NCBI GenBank assembly: GCA_035341015.1
Contig: DAOQUL010000064.1
Location: 1-24,873, forward strand
Source of the DNA: JAKQIM01 sp029557965
GTDB lineage: Bacteria > Chloroflexota > Anaerolineae > Anaerolineales > UBA4823
Direction of reading: 5' to 3'
DNA: 24,873 nt
The notes beneath the pieces were generated by a model. That model searched no databases and was not told where the DNA came from. It saw only the letters and a program-made list of their open reading frames with translations. The translations under genes were made by a program, and so were the position numbers. Numbering within the stretch: the first letter of the stretch is position 1; each line of letters begins with the position of its first letter. Positions 23,232 through 24,873 of this stretch are shown one piece after another.

Positions 23232-24563
23232 TTATTCAACCACCACGCCCAGCCATTCCAGGCGCTCGGTGGGTGTCAGGATGCGTGTCTTGGCCGGGTT
23301 GATTTTTAAGCGGATTTTGGCTAAGGCCAGGGTGGCGCGGTTGTAGGCGGCTTCTGCGGTATCCTGGTCTGCGCATAAGATCACCCAATCATCAGCATAG
23401 CGCACCAAACGGTAGCCGGAGCGGGTAAGGGTGAGGTCGAAGGTGTGCAGGTAGATGTTGGCCAGCAAGGGAGAGAGCGGGCTGCCCTGCATCACCCCCA
23501 CTGGTTTGGGGGCTACTTTCTGGTAAAGGAAGTATCCGCTCGCTGCCACCCCTACTGCCGCCCCCAAGGCTCCGCCGCCCACCAATAGTCCGCGTTTGAT
23601 GGCCTCACGCCCGATCGGGCTTTTCAGGGCTGCCAGGGCGGCTGGTCCGGCCTTGGCGATGGCCCGCCGCGCCCATCCGCTGCCCATCATCAGCCCGCCA
23701 GCAGCCATCTGCTGGATGGCTCGCCGCTGTTGGATACGGCGCTCGATCTCTTCCTCGCCATTAGGATGATAAAAGCGGTCATCATCTTCCAGGGCATCTT
23801 CTTCATCGCGGTTTGGGCTGTTGACCTCTACCTGAGAGGCAATGGGACCTGGATCTGGGCGCTGGGTGGGATAAGGCTCGTAAGTTGGCTCTGACTGTGC
23901 AAAGGCGTCCAAAGCCCAGTCGACCCCCTGGCGCACGCCGTGGGTGGTCTTTTGCCATCCCTGTAAGAGCCAGTTGGTATGCTGATTGGGCAGACCATGT
24001 TGCAGGATTCCTATGGCCAGCCATTGCCGCAGCAACTCCAGCACTCGGGCGTCACCGATCTTCTTGTTGACCTGCCCAATCAGCAGACGGTGATCCAGGG
24101 TGTCGAAACAGGCGGCGATGTCGCCATCCACAACCCAACTGTAGCCATGCTTGCGAAGCTGGCGGGCGCAGTATACGGCATCCTCGATTGAGCGCCCTGG
24201 CCGAAAGCCAAAACTGCAGGGCAAAAAGCCGGGCTCGTACAGCGGTTCGATCACTTGCTGGGCAGCGCGCTGCGTCACACGGTCTGCTACATTCAGCAGT
24301 GCAATCTGTCGTGATCCCCCATCTGCCTTACGGATAGTGAACAAGCCCGGCTTTTGAGGTTGGTAGCGGCCCTTGAGCAGCATGTGCCGCAAGGTGCTCA
24401 GTTGGACGGGCAGGTCACGTTCGAAATCGGACAGGGTCACTCCATCAGGCCCGGCGCTGCGCTGCCGGCGGTGGCGCGGGATATTGCCACGCACTGCTCG
24501 CCAGGCGGTCAGCAGGTTTTCAGGTGCGGCTAATTTTTCCATCAAATCGGTTTGTGTTTGCAT
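23232..24563 (-). CDS. CRISPR-associated reverse transcriptase with membrane-helix insertion
   Basis: The protein has 443 residues and belongs to the group II intron-like CRISPR RTs. RT2 is near IRKADGGSRQIALLNVADRVTQRA, and the FGFRPGRS region is at 118-125. RT3 DIAACFDTLDH is at 148-158, with Asp148 catalytic. RT4 GVMQGSPLSPLLANIYL is at 356-372, the RT5 YADD box at 389-392, and RT7 LEWLGVVV at the end. Between RT3 and RT4, where about 20 residues are usual, there are about 165 more (about 190-354). They comprise an amphipathic segment, an acidic stretch, basic helices, and a hydrophobic Gly/Ala helix (325-347). The protein stops just after RT7, so the thumb/X and endonuclease domains of intron RTs are absent. 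It is not fused to Cas1. Its likely role is copying RNA for spacer uptake. Confidence 0.9.
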   Translation of the reverse strand: MQTQTDLMEKLAAPENLLTAWRAVRGNIPRHRRQRSAGPDGVTLSDFERDLPVQLSTLRHMLLKGRYQPQKPGLFTIRKADGGSRQIALLNVADRVTQRAAQQVIEPLYEPGFLPCSFGFRPGRSIEDAVYCARQLRKHGYSWVVDGDIAACFDTLDHRLLIGQVNKKIGDARVLELLRQWLAIGILQHGLPNQHTNWLLQGWQKTTHGVRQGVDWALDAFAQSEPTYEPYPTQRPDPGPIASQVEVNSPNRDEEDALEDDDRFYHPNGEEEIERRIQQRRAIQQMAAGGLMMGSGWARRAIAKAGPAALAALKSPIGREAIKRGLLVGGGALGAAVGVAASGYFLYQKVAPKPVGVMQGSPLSPLLANIYLHTFDLTLTRSGYRLVRYADDWVILCADQDTAEAAYNRATLALAKIRLKINPAKTRILTPTERLEWLGVVVE

Positions 24564-24565
24564 GG

Positions 24566-24862
24566 TTATTCCTCTCCGTGTACGTAAAGGGTATGCTCGT
24601 CGATCTGTTCGTCATCTAACACGGTCACGGGCATTGGCACAGCGGTCAAGACAACGTGACCGCTGTCGAGAAACAACACCCACTTACAGGCCCGTCCATA
24701 GGTCAGGTCGATCAGGCGTTCTTCAGCCCGGGCTTTGCGCACTGCGCGCTTGATGGGTGCCGACTCCCAGCGGCCGGCAACAATGACGCGTTCTGGGGCG
24801 ACCAGTCCGGCCAGGCCAACCGGCCATAAATAAGGTATGGAATGCGGGTGGTTTTTGCTCAT
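24566..24862 (-). CDS. RemA/DUF370-like DNA-binding protein
   Basis: This 98-residue protein closely follows the RemA (DUF370) pattern: VAPERVIVAGRWESAPIKRAVRKARAEERLIDLTYGR at 21-57, then VLFLDSGHVVLTAV. RemA of Bacillus has ESAPIKR, then IDATYGRRTR, then DSDHVILSA at the same spacing (from memory). RemA is an oligomeric DNA-binding activator. Here YGRRTR is replaced by YGRACK, so part of the basic DNA-contact patch has changed. About ten extra residues extend the N-terminus and about 15 acidic ones the C-terminus. GGAG lies upstream of ATG 24862, and only two bases separate its stop from the RT start, so it leads the RT-cas1-cas2-WYL operon, unless more genes lie to the right. Confidence 0.8.
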   Translation of the reverse strand: MSKNHPHSIPYLWPVGLAGLVAPERVIVAGRWESAPIKRAVRKARAEERLIDLTYGRACKWVLFLDSGHVVLTAVPMPVTVLDDEQIDEHTLYVHGEE

Positions 24863-24873
24863 GGTTTTCTCCA

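Noticed and set aside
23232..24563. Group II intron
   Set aside because: The RT lacks the X/thumb and endonuclease domains, sits in an operon with cas1 and cas2, and I see no domain V-like hairpin or intron boundaries nearby.

Overview
The window looks like a chromosomal piece of a Chloroflexota bacterium, probably Anaerolineae. This is an inference from style: moderately high GC, lipoproteins with an 'LLSACAP' lipobox, Thr/Pro-rich linkers and tails on surface proteins, a secreted protein of the 'FTYQGHL...NGT...LYNA' type, and a WYL/XPB-like regulator. Every gene I can support lies on the minus strand, so biological order runs from right to left. The window falls into two blocks joined by a lone lipoprotein gene.

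Right block (about 16.9-24.9 kb): a CRISPR adaptation module and its array. The transcription order is a RemA/DUF370-like protein (24862-24566), a stand-alone reverse transcriptase (24563-23232), cas1 (23162-22062), cas2 (22062-21772) and a WYL-domain protein (21762-20317). Next come a 271-bp leader and an array of 41 repeats and 40 spacers (20045-17015). Read on the minus strand, the repeat ends in ATTGAAAC, the usual 8-nt crRNA handle of Cas6-processed type I/III systems. The seven leftmost repeats carry a shared base change and the very last carries a second one. This places the old end at the left and the leader at the right, beside the cas genes. No effector or cas6 gene is in the window. 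Two points stand out: a RemA-like DNA-binding protein opens the operon, and the RT has a roughly 165-residue insertion containing a predicted membrane helix in its palm, between motifs RT3 and RT4.

Middle: a 731-residue lipoprotein with a beta-propeller fold (16853-14658), its terminator, and a structured 200-bp leader with two more terminator-like hairpins.

Left block (14354 to beyond base 1): an unbroken run of 16 genes with gaps of at most 27 bp and several start/stop overlaps, evidently one operon. It combines Tad/type IV pilus-like parts (CpaB-like SAF protein, CpaE-like ATPase, TadA/CpaF ATPase, TadB and TadC) with a 1274-residue VirB4/HerA-type ATPase that carries a roughly 390-residue Ser/Gly-rich insert. 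It also holds polytopic membrane proteins, two membrane-anchored Cys-containing proteins, small membrane proteins, an isoprenylcysteine-methyltransferase-like enzyme, and a truncated secreted protein at the edge. No Flp pilin, prepilin peptidase or secretin is visible. My reading is an envelope-spanning secretion or surface-assembly machine that mixes Tad and VirB4-like motors, whose substrate is unknown.
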